Notes under the pieces: model-generated | Told to the model about the DNA's origin: nothing | Seen by the model: the letters and a program-made list of their open reading frames with translations, nothing else | The model's database searches: none | Part shown: in pieces, positions 16,246 to 24,336 of the stretch | Position numbering within the stretch: position 1 is the first letter of the stretch | Layout of the letters: each line of letters starts with the position of its first letter | Source: CAZYSK01 sp964649415 | GTDB taxonomy: Bacteria; Chloroflexota; Anaerolineae; B4-G1 | Reading direction: 5' to 3' | DNA: 64,000 bases | NCBI GenBank assembly: GCA_964649415.1 | Contig: CAZYSK010000031.1 | Coordinates: 1-64,000, forward strand | Position numbers and translations under genes: made by a program

Positions 16246-17553
16246 ATGATGTGCGAGCAAAAGATGAAAGAAACCAGGTCTTTCGGAAAGAACCTGGTTT
16301 CTGTGCGGGCTGACTTCCCTATCCTGGCACGGGAGGTGCACGGGGTGCCGCTGGCCTACCTCGATAACGCGGCATCGACTCAACGGCCGCGGGCGGTGAT
16401 CGACGCCGTGGGCGACTTCTACCGTGCCCACTACGCCAACATTCACCGCGGCGTGCACACCCTGAGCGAAGAGGCGACCGCGGCCTACGAGCTGGCGCGC
16501 GACAAGGTGGCTGCCTTCATCCATGCACCGGATCGCCGGGGCCTGGTCTTCACCCGCAACGCGACTGAGGCGATCAACCTGGTGGCCTATGCCTGGGGGC
16601 GGGCCAACGTGGGACCGGGCGACCACATCGTCGTCACCGAGATGGAACATCACGGCAACCTGGTGCCGTGGCAGGTGCTGGCGCAGGAGGTGGGCGCGGA
16701 GCTAACCCACGTTTCTGTGACCGACGAGGGGCGGCTTGATCTGGCGTCGCTCGACCGTAAGCTGTGCGCCCCTGTCAAGCTCGTCGCTTTCACGCACGTC
16801 TCCAACGTGCTGGGCACGGTGAACCCGGCGCGGGAGATCGTAGCGCGCGCCCACGCGGCCGGCGCGCTGGCGTTGGTGGACGCTGCCCAGAGCGTGCCCC
16901 ATATGACGGTGGATGTGGATGATTTGGACTGCGATTTTCTGGCCTTCTCCGGGCACAAGATGTGTGGGCCGTCGGGCATTGGCGCGCTCTATGCACGCCC
17001 GGAGCTGCTGGAGCAGATGCCGCCTTTTCTCACCGGCGGCGGGATGATCTGCCGGGTGGGGCGGGCGCAGGCGACCTGGGCTGAACTACCGTGGAAGTTC
17101 GAGGCCGGCACGCCCGCCATCGCGGAGGCGGTGGGGCTGGGGGCGGCGGTGGACTACCTGAGCGCGCTGGGGGCGGGTGGCTCCAGCCCGATGGAAGCCG
17201 TATGCGCGCACGAGCGGGAGCTGGTCGGCTACGCTATGAGGCGGTTGGGTGATGTGCCGGGCGTGCGCGTCGTCGGCCCACCGGCCGAGGAACGGTGTGG
17301 ACTCGTCTCTTTCACCGTCGGACGGGCCGGCGCGCACCCCATCCATCCCCACGACCTGGCTCAGGTGCTCGACCAGGAGGGCGTCGCCATCCGCGCGGGC
17401 CTGCACTGCGCGCACCCACTCCACGAACGCTTGGGGCTGACGGCGACGGCCCGGGCCAGTTTCTACCTCTACAACACCCGCGAGGAGGTGGATCGGCTAG
17501 TGAACGGAATCCGCAAGGCGCAGGCGCTTTTCTGGGCGAAGCCGCGTGGATAG
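16246..17553 (+). CDS. sufS: Cysteine desulfurase, SufS type
   Basis: PLP enzyme of 435 residues that takes sulfur from cysteine for Fe-S cluster assembly. Family landmarks: YLDNAASTQRP, EMEHHGNLVPWQ with the PLP-stacking His, ALVDAAQSVPH with the ring Asp, FSGHKMCGPSGIGALYA with the Schiff-base Lys, and the persulfide Cys in RAGLHCAHPLHERLG. GGGAGG precedes the ATG. Codons 8-19 (KETRSFGKNLVS region) lie within an AGAAACCAGGT..ACCTGGTTTCT hairpin repeat, giving an N-terminal extension unlike the family. The scaffold gene sufU overlaps its end by 8 bases, so the two are translationally coupled. No sufBCD is in this window. Confidence 0.93.
   Translation: MMCEQKMKETRSFGKNLVSVRADFPILAREVHGVPLAYLDNAASTQRPRAVIDAVGDFYRAHYANIHRGVHTLSEEATAAYELARDKVAAFIHAPDRRGLVFTRNATEAINLVAYAWGRANVGPGDHIVVTEMEHHGNLVPWQVLAQEVGAELTHVSVTDEGRLDLASLDRKLCAPVKLVAFTHVSNVLGTVNPAREIVARAHAAGALALVDAAQSVPHMTVDVDDLDCDFLAFSGHKMCGPSGIGALYARPELLEQMPPFLTGGGMICRVGRAQATWAELPWKFEAGTPAIAEAVGLGAAVDYLSALGAGGSSPMEAVCAHERELVGYAMRRLGDVPGVRVVGPPAEERCGLVSFTVGRAGAHPIHPHDLAQVLDQEGVAIRAGLHCAHPLHERLGLTATARASFYLYNTREEVDRLVNGIRKAQALFWAKPRG
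16269..16302. repeat. AGAAACCAGGT hairpin repeat inside the sufS 5' coding region
   Basis: AGAAACCAGGTCTTTC is followed at once by GGAAAGAACCTGGTTTCT, giving a near-perfect stem just after the start codon. Because of its position it could affect translation initiation as well as encode residues. Confidence 0.75.
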
Positions 17554-17956
17554 CCTGTACAGCGAGCGCATCCTGGATCACTACCACAATCCCCGCAATC
17601 GAGGGACGTTGGAGGGTGCGGACCTCTCCTGCGAGCATGACAATCCCCTGTGCGGCGACGTGGTGCGGCTGGACATCCGACTGAAGGACGGGCGTGTGAG
17701 CGAGGTGCGCTTCAGCGGCCGGGGTTGTGTGCTCAGCATGGCATCGGCCTCGATGCTGACCGAGGAGATCCTAGGCAAGACCGTGGAGGAGTTGCGGGCA
17801 TTAAGTGACGCGTTCGTGTTCGAGATGCTAGGTGTCAAGCCAGGACCTGTGCGGGCGAAGTGTGGCCTACTGCCACTGAGGGTCCTGCAGGAAGCGGTTG
17901 AAGGTCAAAGCTCAAATCCAAAATCCCAAGACCCAAAGGCCCGAGTGTTGCCTTGA
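17546..17956 (+). CDS. sufU: Fe-S cluster assembly scaffold, SufU type
   Basis: 136 residues. LYSERILDHYHNPRNRG opens the family. The three ligand Cys are in NPLCGD (with the conserved Asp), GRGCVLSMASASM and RAKCGLLPLRVL. The spacing between the second and third Cys includes the extra segment typical of SufU rather than IscU, matching the SufS partner. GTG start inside the end of sufS. The last 15 or so residues (GQSSNPKSQDPKA) are encoded by a degenerate 7-base repeat array, which probably replaced the original tail, since the folded domain ends at about residue 120. Confidence 0.92.
   Translation: MDSLYSERILDHYHNPRNRGTLEGADLSCEHDNPLCGDVVRLDIRLKDGRVSEVRFSGRGCVLSMASASMLTEEILGKTVEELRALSDAFVFEMLGVKPGPVRAKCGLLPLRVLQEAVEGQSSNPKSQDPKARVLP
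17903..17944. repeat. Degenerate 7-base repeat array (CCCAAAT type) in the sufU tail
   Basis: The series ...CTCAAAT, CCAAAAT, CCCAAGA, CCCAAAG repeats with a 7-base period. It is read in frame as the C-terminal tail of SufU. The same family occurs at 18581-18625 and 23762-23803. Confidence 0.75.
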
Positions 17957-17960
17957 TCCG

Positions 17961-18012
17961 ACTGATGTCCCCGTGTGGCCTGCTGCCACTTGAGGTTTTG
18001 CGGCGACGTGTC
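17961..18012 (+). pseudogene. Remnant duplicate of the sufU 3' end
   Basis: GTGTGGCCTGCTGCCACTTG and the bases after it match the sufU segment coding CGLLPLRVL at 23 of 29 positions by eye and would encode CGLLPLEVL. The fragment lies just beyond the 7-base repeat array and the sufU stop. It looks like the original gene end displaced by a repeat insertion, or a partial duplication. It has no start of its own. Confidence 0.5.
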
Positions 18013-18042
18013 ATCGCAAGAGGAACCCGATTTCTATTGTCG

Positions 18043-18576
18043 CTAAGGGGCCACTTCCCGGTCTAGCATTTTCAGAAGCTGAGCGGGCAGAGCGTCCCGG
18101 TTGTCTGTGGTCACGGTGAGGACGTTCACCGCGCTGGCGGGCAGCCTGAGCTGGGCCTTCACGATCAACTCGGGGCGGACGACGACGAGTGCCAGCGCGA
18201 AGTCGTCTTGACGTAGCACGTCGAACGCCTCCCGCCAGCCATCTCCTCGTTCGATCTCCAGTGGGCCGAGTTCGTCCACCACGAGCAACTGACACGGCGT
18301 GGCGTGGGTCAGTGCGTGGCGTCCCCAGGCCAGCGTCTCGGGGTCGAAGCGGAAACGCCCTTGGATTACGGCCGGGCTCACCTCCGGTTCCACCGTCAGC
18401 CGGCGCACGTAGCCACTGCCCAAGTCCAGCACGTCCAGTGCCCCGCTGCTGCGTTTCAGGGTGAGGACGCCGCCGCACGTGTAGCCCTTGGCCTGTGCCA
18501 GGGCGAGCGTCTCCCGGCAGACGGTGCTCTTGCCCACGTCGCGTTCTCCGGTCAGTATAACGATGCGTGTAGCCAT
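18043..18576 (-). CDS. THEP1-like nucleoside-triphosphatase
   Basis: P-loop NTPase of 177 residues, the typical size for THEP1 (cancer-related NTPase) relatives. IVILTGERDVGKSTVCRE is the Walker A region and CQLLVVDELGPLEIERG the Walker B region with the family-specific DELGPLE. GYTCGGVLT follows the expected strand order. Hydrolysis of NTP/dNTP is known in vitro for the family, but the biological role is unclear. It converges on sufU and is followed downstream by nothing on its strand. The region just upstream is packed with 7-base repeats. Confidence 0.87.
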   Translation of the reverse strand: MATRIVILTGERDVGKSTVCRETLALAQAKGYTCGGVLTLKRSSGALDVLDLGSGYVRRLTVEPEVSPAVIQGRFRFDPETLAWGRHALTHATPCQLLVVDELGPLEIERGDGWREAFDVLRQDDFALALVVVRPELIVKAQLRLPASAVNVLTVTTDNRDALPAQLLKMLDREVAP

Positions 18577-18580
18577 GGAG

Positions 18581-18692
18581 AATCAAATCCCAAAACCCAA
18601 GGTCCAAAGCCCGAAGTCCAAATTCGTCGGATTGGAACAATCTGCCTCGTCTCGCGTCAAGCGTCGAGCGTCAAACGTCATTCGTCAGACGC
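18581..18692. repeat. Two degenerate 7-base repeat arrays
   Basis: 18581-18625 repeats TCCCAAA, ACCCAAG, GTCCAAA, GCCCGAA with a 7-base period. 18652-18692 repeats CGTCAAG, CGTCGAG, CGTCAAA, CGTCATT. Both lie immediately upstream of the NTPase start (minus strand), where a promoter would be expected. Confidence 0.8.
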
Positions 18693-18713
18693 CGTCCTCT
18701 TGCTTCTTGCATC

Positions 18714-18783
18714 CCGAGAAACCAGGTTTTTGGCGATGTCGCGGACGCAGCGTCCGTCATCGCATGAAAAAACCTGGTTTCAG
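18714..18783. repeat. AGAAACCAGGTTTTT hairpin with nested palindrome
   Basis: Outer arms GAGAAACCAGGTTTTT and AAAAAACCTGGTTTC enclose a second inverted repeat, GCGATG..GGACGC / GTCCGTCATCGC. It lies between the end of the propeller gene and the start of the NTPase gene (both minus strand) and could also act as a terminator for neither or either. The copy at 56334-56388 has the same outer arms but a different centre. Confidence 0.7.
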
Positions 18784-18817
18784 CGCTTCCTGCCTCTTGC
18801 TTCCTTCTCCGCGCTCT

Positions 18818-20884
18818 CTAGTCCTCAAGTCCGGGGATCGGTCCGAAGACGGGCTCGATCTCATTCGGCTCGAAGACTTCCAGCATGCAATCCCACCAGG
18901 TCATGCCGTTGGTTTTCTGAAACTCCCACCAGCGGATGTCTGCCCAGAAGTAGCGCCAGCGCCACAGGGAGGGCACGCGCTCCCAGCCATAGTCACCGGC
19001 CAGCGTGGTGAAGTCCACGTAGTAGCCGGACGGGATGCGTGTCTTTGGCGCGCCTCCCTCCACCATGGCGCGTCCGCCCTCGTCACGGGCGTTCAGGTCC
19101 CATACCGCCTCGCGCAGAGGCTTGCCCATACTCCCATCTTGCTCGGCGGCGCGGATGAGGACGCGCCAGTAGGTGACGTTGCCCAGGTCCTCCCGTATCA
19201 GCTCGACTCTGGGGCTTCTCACTTCGTACGGATCTTGCTCCAGGCCGAATGCCCTGCCGCAGATGTGCCAACTCATACGCGATTGACCCGAGGGTGGGGT
19301 GTAGGTCATCGGTCGCCACGTACTACTCAGGCTGCCCAGGTAGTCCCATCCCGCTTCCTCGATCACGCGCTGGCGCAACGCGTTGAAGCTTTCGTTGACT
19401 CGGTCAGACAGCATGTCGGCCGCGCCCTCGTTCTCGATCGGGTTTCCGGCCTCGTCGGTGCTCATGTTGGGGAGCGAGACCAGTGCATAGGGCGGAAAGA
19501 CGGCATCCGATGGACCTGCCGTTGGGGTCGGCTGTATCAGTTCCAGGTAGAAAGCGGGCTCCTCAGGCGGGGCGTCTGCCTCCGCCCGCGCCACGACGCG
19601 GGGAGACAGGGGCAGACTGGTCCACGTCAGGCCGTCCAGCGGGCCTTCGACGCTGTATACCTCGTGGAACAGCGCCCAGTCCGTCGTGCTGGCCGCGACG
19701 AGGTGGCTGATCGCGCCGCGTTGGTACGCGTAGAGCAGGCTTTCTCCGTCGGGGGACCAGGCGGGCGACGTGCCCGCGCCGAAAAGCTCGCTCTGCGTCT
19801 GGTCCGCCGCCAGGGCGTCCCAGTCGAATCGCGTGACCTGGATGGAGGGGTTGCCACGCGGTCCGCTTACGTAGGCCAGCCGGGTGCCGTCGGGAGACCA
19901 GACCGGTGCATCCTCATCTACGTCCGGGCTCTGCGTGAGGTTGATGATCTGTTCCCTTTCCTCTTCGTATTCCTCCACGGAGCTGTGATCGAGGACGTGG
20001 ACCGTGATGTCCTTGTTGCCGTCGTGGAATGTGGTGTAAGCGATCGCGCGGCTGTCGGGCGACCAGGCCGGACCGTAGTTGGGCGCGGGGTCGGTCGTGA
20101 TGCGCTGTATCTGTTGCCCGGTGGTGCTCATCACGTAGATGTCGAGGTTGCCGCGCCGGTAGGACTCGAAGGCAATCCAGCGACCATCGGGTGACCAACT
20201 GGGACTGGCGTCGAAGGCCGCGTCGTGGGTCAGGCGGATCAGCGCGCCGCTGAGCAGATCGAGCAGATAGATGTCCCAGTTGTGGGCGCGGTTCGACGCG
20301 AATGCGATGTAGTTGCCGTCGGGGGACCAGTCTGGGTCTCGGTCCTCGGCCGGATCGTGGGTCAGGCGCACCAGTTGGCGATCCACCTGGTTCAGGGCGT
20401 ATATGTCGGCATTGCTGTTCCGCCGCAGGGTCAGGGCGATGGCACCGCCACTGCCGAACGGGGTGGGGGTGGGGCCGAGGATGGGCGAGGGAGCCGGTGT
20501 CTCGGTGGCCGCGGGCGACTGGATGGACTGCACGAGCACGGGCGTCGTGGTCGACCGGTACAGTGCAACGGCCAGCAGTACCAGGACGATCAGGTTGCCC
20601 AGCACCAGGAGCACGAGCAGGCGCACGCCGTGTGGCGCGAGCGTGATGGGCTGGCCGACCTCGTTGGGCCTGCAGATCCAGGCGAAGGCGAAGGTGACGC
20701 GGCCCCAGAGTCGCCGGAGCGCGCCGTCGTGTCTCCCTGTGTTGGACGTTGGAGGTTGGAGGTTGGAGGTTGGAGGTGCGTCCTGGGATCGCTCTGGAGC
20801 CTCTTCCTCTGGTTCTGGAGCGGGCGGACGTTGGTCGGGAGTATGTTGTTGCTCTACCTGGTTCTTCTCCGCTTCGTCGGCCAT
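18818..20884 (-). CDS. Membrane-anchored TolB-like beta-propeller protein with C-terminal VanY/M15-like region
   Basis: 688 residues from MADEAEKN. A charged, Pro-rich cytoplasmic N-terminus is followed by one transmembrane helix (VRLLVLLVLGNLIVLVLLAVALY, about 90-112). At least four WD40-like PD40 propeller blades (DPDWSPDGNYIAFASNR, SPSWSPDGRWIAFES, GPAWSPDSRAIAYTT, APVWSPDGTRLAYVS, SPAWSPDGESLLYAY) follow. The last 200 residues resemble a degenerate D-Ala-D-Ala carboxypeptidase domain (SWHICGRAFGLEQDP and DIRWWEFQKTNG), but the Asp ligand expected after WHxxGRA is missing. Probable extracytoplasmic binding role. Residues 36-48 (PPTSNLQPPTSNT) come from a TTGGAGG 7-base array. Upstream Met codons fall in repeat DNA, so this start is preferred. 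Confidence 0.75.
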   Translation of the reverse strand: MADEAEKNQVEQQHTPDQRPPAPEPEEEAPERSQDAPPTSNLQPPTSNTGRHDGALRRLWGRVTFAFAWICRPNEVGQPITLAPHGVRLLVLLVLGNLIVLVLLAVALYRSTTTPVLVQSIQSPAATETPAPSPILGPTPTPFGSGGAIALTLRRNSNADIYALNQVDRQLVRLTHDPAEDRDPDWSPDGNYIAFASNRAHNWDIYLLDLLSGALIRLTHDAAFDASPSWSPDGRWIAFESYRRGNLDIYVMSTTGQQIQRITTDPAPNYGPAWSPDSRAIAYTTFHDGNKDITVHVLDHSSVEEYEEEREQIINLTQSPDVDEDAPVWSPDGTRLAYVSGPRGNPSIQVTRFDWDALAADQTQSELFGAGTSPAWSPDGESLLYAYQRGAISHLVAASTTDWALFHEVYSVEGPLDGLTWTSLPLSPRVVARAEADAPPEEPAFYLELIQPTPTAGPSDAVFPPYALVSLPNMSTDEAGNPIENEGAADMLSDRVNESFNALRQRVIEEAGWDYLGSLSSTWRPMTYTPPSGQSRMSWHICGRAFGLEQDPYEVRSPRVELIREDLGNVTYWRVLIRAAEQDGSMGKPLREAVWDLNARDEGGRAMVEGGAPKTRIPSGYYVDFTTLAGDYGWERVPSLWRWRYFWADIRWWEFQKTNGMTWWDCMLEVFEPNEIEPVFGPIPGLED
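20742..20778. repeat. TTGGAGG 7-base array inside coding sequence
   Basis: Four near-perfect TTGGAGG units plus flanking variants. On the minus strand they encode the PPTSNLQPPTSNT segment of the propeller protein's cytoplasmic N-terminus. Related arrays are at 28966-29008 and 31951-31992. Confidence 0.8.
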
Positions 20885-20973
20885 ATCGGGGGCAAGTATA
20901 CGTCGACTGGTATGCTTGTCAAGCCTGGCGGATGCGCTACAATAGAGGAAGACTGGGCGACAGACGCTGTGGG

Positions 20974-21033
20974 ACCGCGGGCATCCTTGCCCGCAAACGT
21001 TAAGTGTCAAACGTCAAACGTCATTCGTTGGTT
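20974..21033. repeat. GCGGGCA..TGCCCGC hairpin followed by a CGTCAAA 7-base array
   Basis: CGCGGGCATCCTTGCCCGC is followed by AAACGTTAAGTGTCAAACG, TCAAACGTCATTCG. The same composite (hairpin plus 7-base array, same order) interrupts the IlvD-family gene at about 28218-28293. Here it occupies the divergent gap between the propeller gene and mutS. Confidence 0.8.
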
Positions 21034-21072
21034 GTGTGTCCGCGGCTACTTCGAAGAGCAGGCGATGAGGCT

Positions 21073-23763
21073 ATGCCCAAAGTAACCCCTGTACGCAGAC
21101 AGTACCTCCAGATCAAGGCCCAGCATCCAGACGCCGTCGTATTCTTCCGGCTGGGCGACTTCTACGAGACCTTTGACGAGGATGCGGAGATCGCGGCCCG
21201 CGAACTCGACCTCGTCCTGACCTCGCGCCCTGTGGCCAAGAACCAGCGCGTGCCGATGGCGGGCGTCCCCCACCACGCCATCGAGGGATACATCGCCCGC
21301 TTGATCGAGAAGGGCTACCGCGTCGCCATCGCCGAGCAGGTCGGGGAGGTCACCGGCCGGGGATTGGTTGCCCGCGAGGTGACGCGGGTCGTCACGCCGG
21401 GCACGGTCGTCGAGCCGGCGCTCTTGGAAGAGAAACGCCCGAGCTACCTGGCGGCTGTGGTCTTCGAGGACGATGCGGATGCAGGCGGCCGGGCGGGTCT
21501 GGCCTACGCCGACATCACCACGGGCGAGTTCGCCACCGCGCAACTGGCCGCGAGCGAGGTGGAGCAGGAGTTGGCGCGGCTGCAGCCCCGGGAGTGTCTC
21601 ATTAGTGCCCCGTCTGACACCCGGGGCGGGGGGAGCGGCCAGGGTGGCGCGGACGTTGATCGCGCGTCCGGTGGTCCCATACCGGGGATTCATTTCACGG
21701 CGCTCCCGGCCTATCGTTTCGAGTTGGGCGCGGCTCGCCAGACGCTGCTCGATCACTTCGGCGTGGCGACGCTGGACGGCTTCGGCTGTGCGGGCAAGCC
21801 CCTCGCTATCCGGGCCGCCGGTGCGATCGTGCATTATCTGCGGGAGACTCAGAAGGGCGCGCTGGATCAGATCGTCGGGTTGAGCACCTACTCGACCGCT
21901 CGCTTCATGATGCTCGACGCCAACACGCGCCGCAACCTGGAGTTGACCGAGACGATTCGCGAGCGCAAGACCCGCGGCTCGCTCCTGGGCGTGCTCGACC
22001 GGGCGCTGACCCCGATGGGGGGGCGACTTCTGCGGGTGCGCCTGGCCCAGCCCCTGTTGGACCGGGCCGCGCTGGAGGCGCGGCTGGACCAGGTCCAGGC
22101 GTTCTACGAAGGCACGATCCTGCGTGGCCGTGTCCGCGAGATCCTCAAGCCGGTGCCCGACCTGGAGCGCCTGAGCAACCGAGTGCTTTCGGGCATCGCC
22201 GGGCCCCGTGACCTCGTCGGCATACGCAAGAGCCTGGAGGCCGTGCCCGGGCTGGTGGAGATCATCGGGGAGACGTCGACCGCAGACGGTCGCGGGGGAC
22301 AAGGGGACGGGGAGACAAGGGGACGCCAAGCGCATCTTGCGTCTTGCGTCTTGCGTCTCGCGTCTTCGCTGGATCCGTGCGACGACGTGGCCGCGCTCAT
22401 CGCGTCTGCTATCGTGGACGATCCGCCCGCCAGTGTCTCCGCCTGCGGGGTCATCCGGCCCGGTTTCGCCACCGAACTGGACAGCATCGCCACGGCGGCG
22501 CGGGATGCCAGGACGTGGATCGCCAACCTGGAGAAGGAGGAGCGCGCGCGCACGGGCATCCGGAACCTCAAGGTGGGCTACAACAAGGTCTTCGGCTACT
22601 ACATCGAGGTCACCAAATCCAACCTGGACGCGGTGCCTGACGAATACATCCGCAAGCAGACGCTGGTCAACGCCGAGCGCTACATCACGCCGGAACTGAA
22701 GGAGTACGAGACGCTGATCCTCAACGCGGAGGAGCGGCAGGCCGAGGTAGAGGCGCGCCTCTTCAAGGGCGTTTGCGAGCAGGTGGGGGCGCGGGCGCGG
22801 GCGCTGCTCAAGACGGCCCGGGCGCTGGCGGAGTTGGACGTCGCGGCGGCGCTGGCCGAAGTGGCCGTGAGCAATCGCTACGTGCGACCTGAATTGACCG
22901 ACGAGGGCGAGGGTGTGCTGGAGATCGACGCGGGACGGCACCCGGTGGTCGAGCAGGCGCTGGGGCACGAGCCGTTCACGCCGAACGACGTGCGCTTCAA
23001 CGGCGACGAGCGCATTCTGATCATCACCGGCCCCAACATGGCCGGGAAATCGGTCTACCTGCGACAGAACGCGCTCATCGTGTTGATGGCGCAGATGGGG
23101 TGCTTCGTGCCCGCCGACCGGGCGCGTATCGGCCTGGTGGATCGCATCTTCACCCGCATCGGTGCGCAGGACGAGGTCGCCTCAGGCCAGTCTACCTTCA
23201 TGGTCGAGATGGTGGAGACGGCCAGCATCCTCAACCACGCCACCCCGCGCAGCCTGCTCATCCTCGATGAGATCGGGCGGGGCACCAGCACGTACGATGG
23301 CCTGTCCATCGCCTGGGCGGTGGTGGAGTATCTGCACAACCACCCCGAGCGACGCGCCCGGACGCTGTTTGCCACGCACTACCACGAATTGACCGAGATG
23401 GCGGAGCGGCTCCCGGCGGTGCGCAACTACAGCCTGGACGTGGTCGAGGAGGGCAACCAGGTCGTCTTCCTCCACAAGGTCGTGCCCGGCGGGGCCGATC
23501 GCTCTTACGGCATCCACGTGGCGCAGTTGGCGGGCGTGCCGCGCCCGGTCATCCACCGGGCCGAGGAGCTGTTGGCGCAGTTGGAGAGCGGGGAGTTCCG
23601 CCCCGGCACTCCCGATCTGGAGCCCTTCCAGCCGGTGCTCTTCGCCGATGAGCCCCCGGTGGTGAAGGACCTGCGGGAGTTGGACGTCTCCACGATGACG
23701 CCGCTGGACGCGATCAACAAGCTGTACGGGCTCCAGCGGCAGGTGCGGGAAGAGGAGAAGTGA
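21073..23763 (+). CDS. mutS: DNA mismatch repair protein MutS
   Basis: About 896 residues. The mismatch-reading motif GDFYETF is at residues 29-34. VGYNKVFGYYIEVTKSNLDAVP marks the clamp, GPNMAGKSVYLRQNA the Walker A site and SLLILDEIGRGTSTYDG the Walker B and signature, followed by ATHYHELTEMA. Residues about 406-432 (GGQGDGETRGRQAHLASCVL region) are encoded by two 7-base arrays inserted in the lever region between GETS and DPCDDVAALI; the frame is kept. The final residues carry the usual helical end. The start is placed where homology begins (PVRRQYLQIKAQHPDAVVFF); no strong ribosome site is seen. No mutL is nearby. Confidence 0.95.
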   Translation: MPKVTPVRRQYLQIKAQHPDAVVFFRLGDFYETFDEDAEIAARELDLVLTSRPVAKNQRVPMAGVPHHAIEGYIARLIEKGYRVAIAEQVGEVTGRGLVAREVTRVVTPGTVVEPALLEEKRPSYLAAVVFEDDADAGGRAGLAYADITTGEFATAQLAASEVEQELARLQPRECLISAPSDTRGGGSGQGGADVDRASGGPIPGIHFTALPAYRFELGAARQTLLDHFGVATLDGFGCAGKPLAIRAAGAIVHYLRETQKGALDQIVGLSTYSTARFMMLDANTRRNLELTETIRERKTRGSLLGVLDRALTPMGGRLLRVRLAQPLLDRAALEARLDQVQAFYEGTILRGRVREILKPVPDLERLSNRVLSGIAGPRDLVGIRKSLEAVPGLVEIIGETSTADGRGGQGDGETRGRQAHLASCVLRLASSLDPCDDVAALIASAIVDDPPASVSACGVIRPGFATELDSIATAARDARTWIANLEKEERARTGIRNLKVGYNKVFGYYIEVTKSNLDAVPDEYIRKQTLVNAERYITPELKEYETLILNAEERQAEVEARLFKGVCEQVGARARALLKTARALAELDVAAALAEVAVSNRYVRPELTDEGEGVLEIDAGRHPVVEQALGHEPFTPNDVRFNGDERILIITGPNMAGKSVYLRQNALIVLMAQMGCFVPADRARIGLVDRIFTRIGAQDEVASGQSTFMVEMVETASILNHATPRSLLILDEIGRGTSTYDGLSIAWAVVEYLHNHPERRARTLFATHYHELTEMAERLPAVRNYSLDVVEEGNQVVFLHKVVPGGADRSYGIHVAQLAGVPRPVIHRAEELLAQLESGEFRPGTPDLEPFQPVLFADEPPVVKDLRELDVSTMTPLDAINKLYGLQRQVREEEK
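22290..22370. repeat. Two 7-base repeat arrays inserted in frame in mutS
   Basis: A GGGGACA/AGGGGAC array followed by a GCGTCTT array (TTGCGTCTTGCGTCTTGCG). The first type recurs at 54977-55008 and, complemented, at 56395-56450. Together they add about 27 codons to mutS without a stop or frameshift. Confidence 0.8.
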
Positions 23764-23803
23764 CAAGTCCCAAATCCCAAGTCCCAAACCCCAAATCCCA
23801 AAT
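23762..23803. repeat. CCCAAAT-type 7-base repeat array
   Basis: Six units of the form (A/G)TCCCAA with a strict 7-base period, starting one base after the mutS stop codon. The gap on to 24016 holds this array, the composite element and a CGGAC..GTCCG-type repeat but no gene. Confidence 0.85.
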
Positions 23804-23823
23804 AGCGGAACGAGGGGATAAGG

Positions 23824-23922
23824 TTCGTAGTGGTAGAGACGCAAGATCTTGCGTCTAGATTTTGCGTCTCTACCGACCGCTGCGGTTGGCGGCATCCGTC
23901 CGCAGGTCTGCCGGAGTGCCGT
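23824..23922. repeat. About 100-base composite dispersed element, copy A
   Basis: It begins TTCGTAGTGGTAGAGACGC, contains the AAGATCTTGCGTCT and TTTTGCGTCTCTAC palindromes, then ACCGACCGCTGCGGTTGGCG, and ends CAGGTCTGCCGGAGTGCCGT. The reverse complement of 57910-58004 matches it along nearly its whole length. No coding capacity; a small non-autonomous element is possible. Confidence 0.75.
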
Positions 23923-24016
23923 CAGGGGAGACGAGAGGGACGGGGTTGAGAAGCGTCGCCGGGCGCACGACCAATGTCCGCCCCTGCCAGTGTGAGAGCA
24001 GGGGGCGCGGAGCGAC

Positions 24017-24217
24017 CTACAGTATCTGTGCGATCAGCCAGGCGACGAGGAGGAAGGCCAACCCGATCGGCACGATCAGCAGTCCCACTCCCAGCACCGG
24101 GATCAGGCACACGCCGAGCAGGGTGATCAGGATCCCCACCAGCCCCAGCGTGAGCATCAGCACGATCCCGACCAGCACGAAGGGCAACTTGATCAGCCAG
24201 ATCAGCAATTTCAACAT
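24017..24217 (-). CDS. Small hydrophobic membrane protein
   Basis: 66 residues, almost entirely hydrophobic, with two transmembrane segments (LLIWLIKLPFVLVGIVLMLTL and a second to the C-terminal AWLIAQIL) separated by a short turn. No family recognised. AAAGGAG lies nine bases before this ATG; an ATG three codons earlier touches that site and is less likely. It sits alone between repeat-rich gaps. The good ribosome site and clean composition argue that it is real. Confidence 0.65.
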   Translation of the reverse strand: MLKLLIWLIKLPFVLVGIVLMLTLGLVGILITLLGVCLIPVLGVGLLIVPIGLAFLLVAWLIAQIL

Positions 24218-24252
24218 CGCGTACATCTCCTTTCAGGTCACTGTTCTATCCA

Positions 24253-24275
24253 CGGACGCACGACCAATGTCCGCT
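24253..24275. repeat. CGGAC..GTCCG palindromic repeat
   Basis: ACGGACGCACGACCAATGTC-CGC, the same family as the copies near 2025, 3850 and 23973. It lies just upstream of the small membrane protein gene, where its promoter would be. Confidence 0.6.
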
Positions 24276-24336
24276 TCATCTTCATGTACGCAGATGTGGC
24301 ATGCTGAGTTGCACGTCGTGCCGGGCGCGGTGCGTA

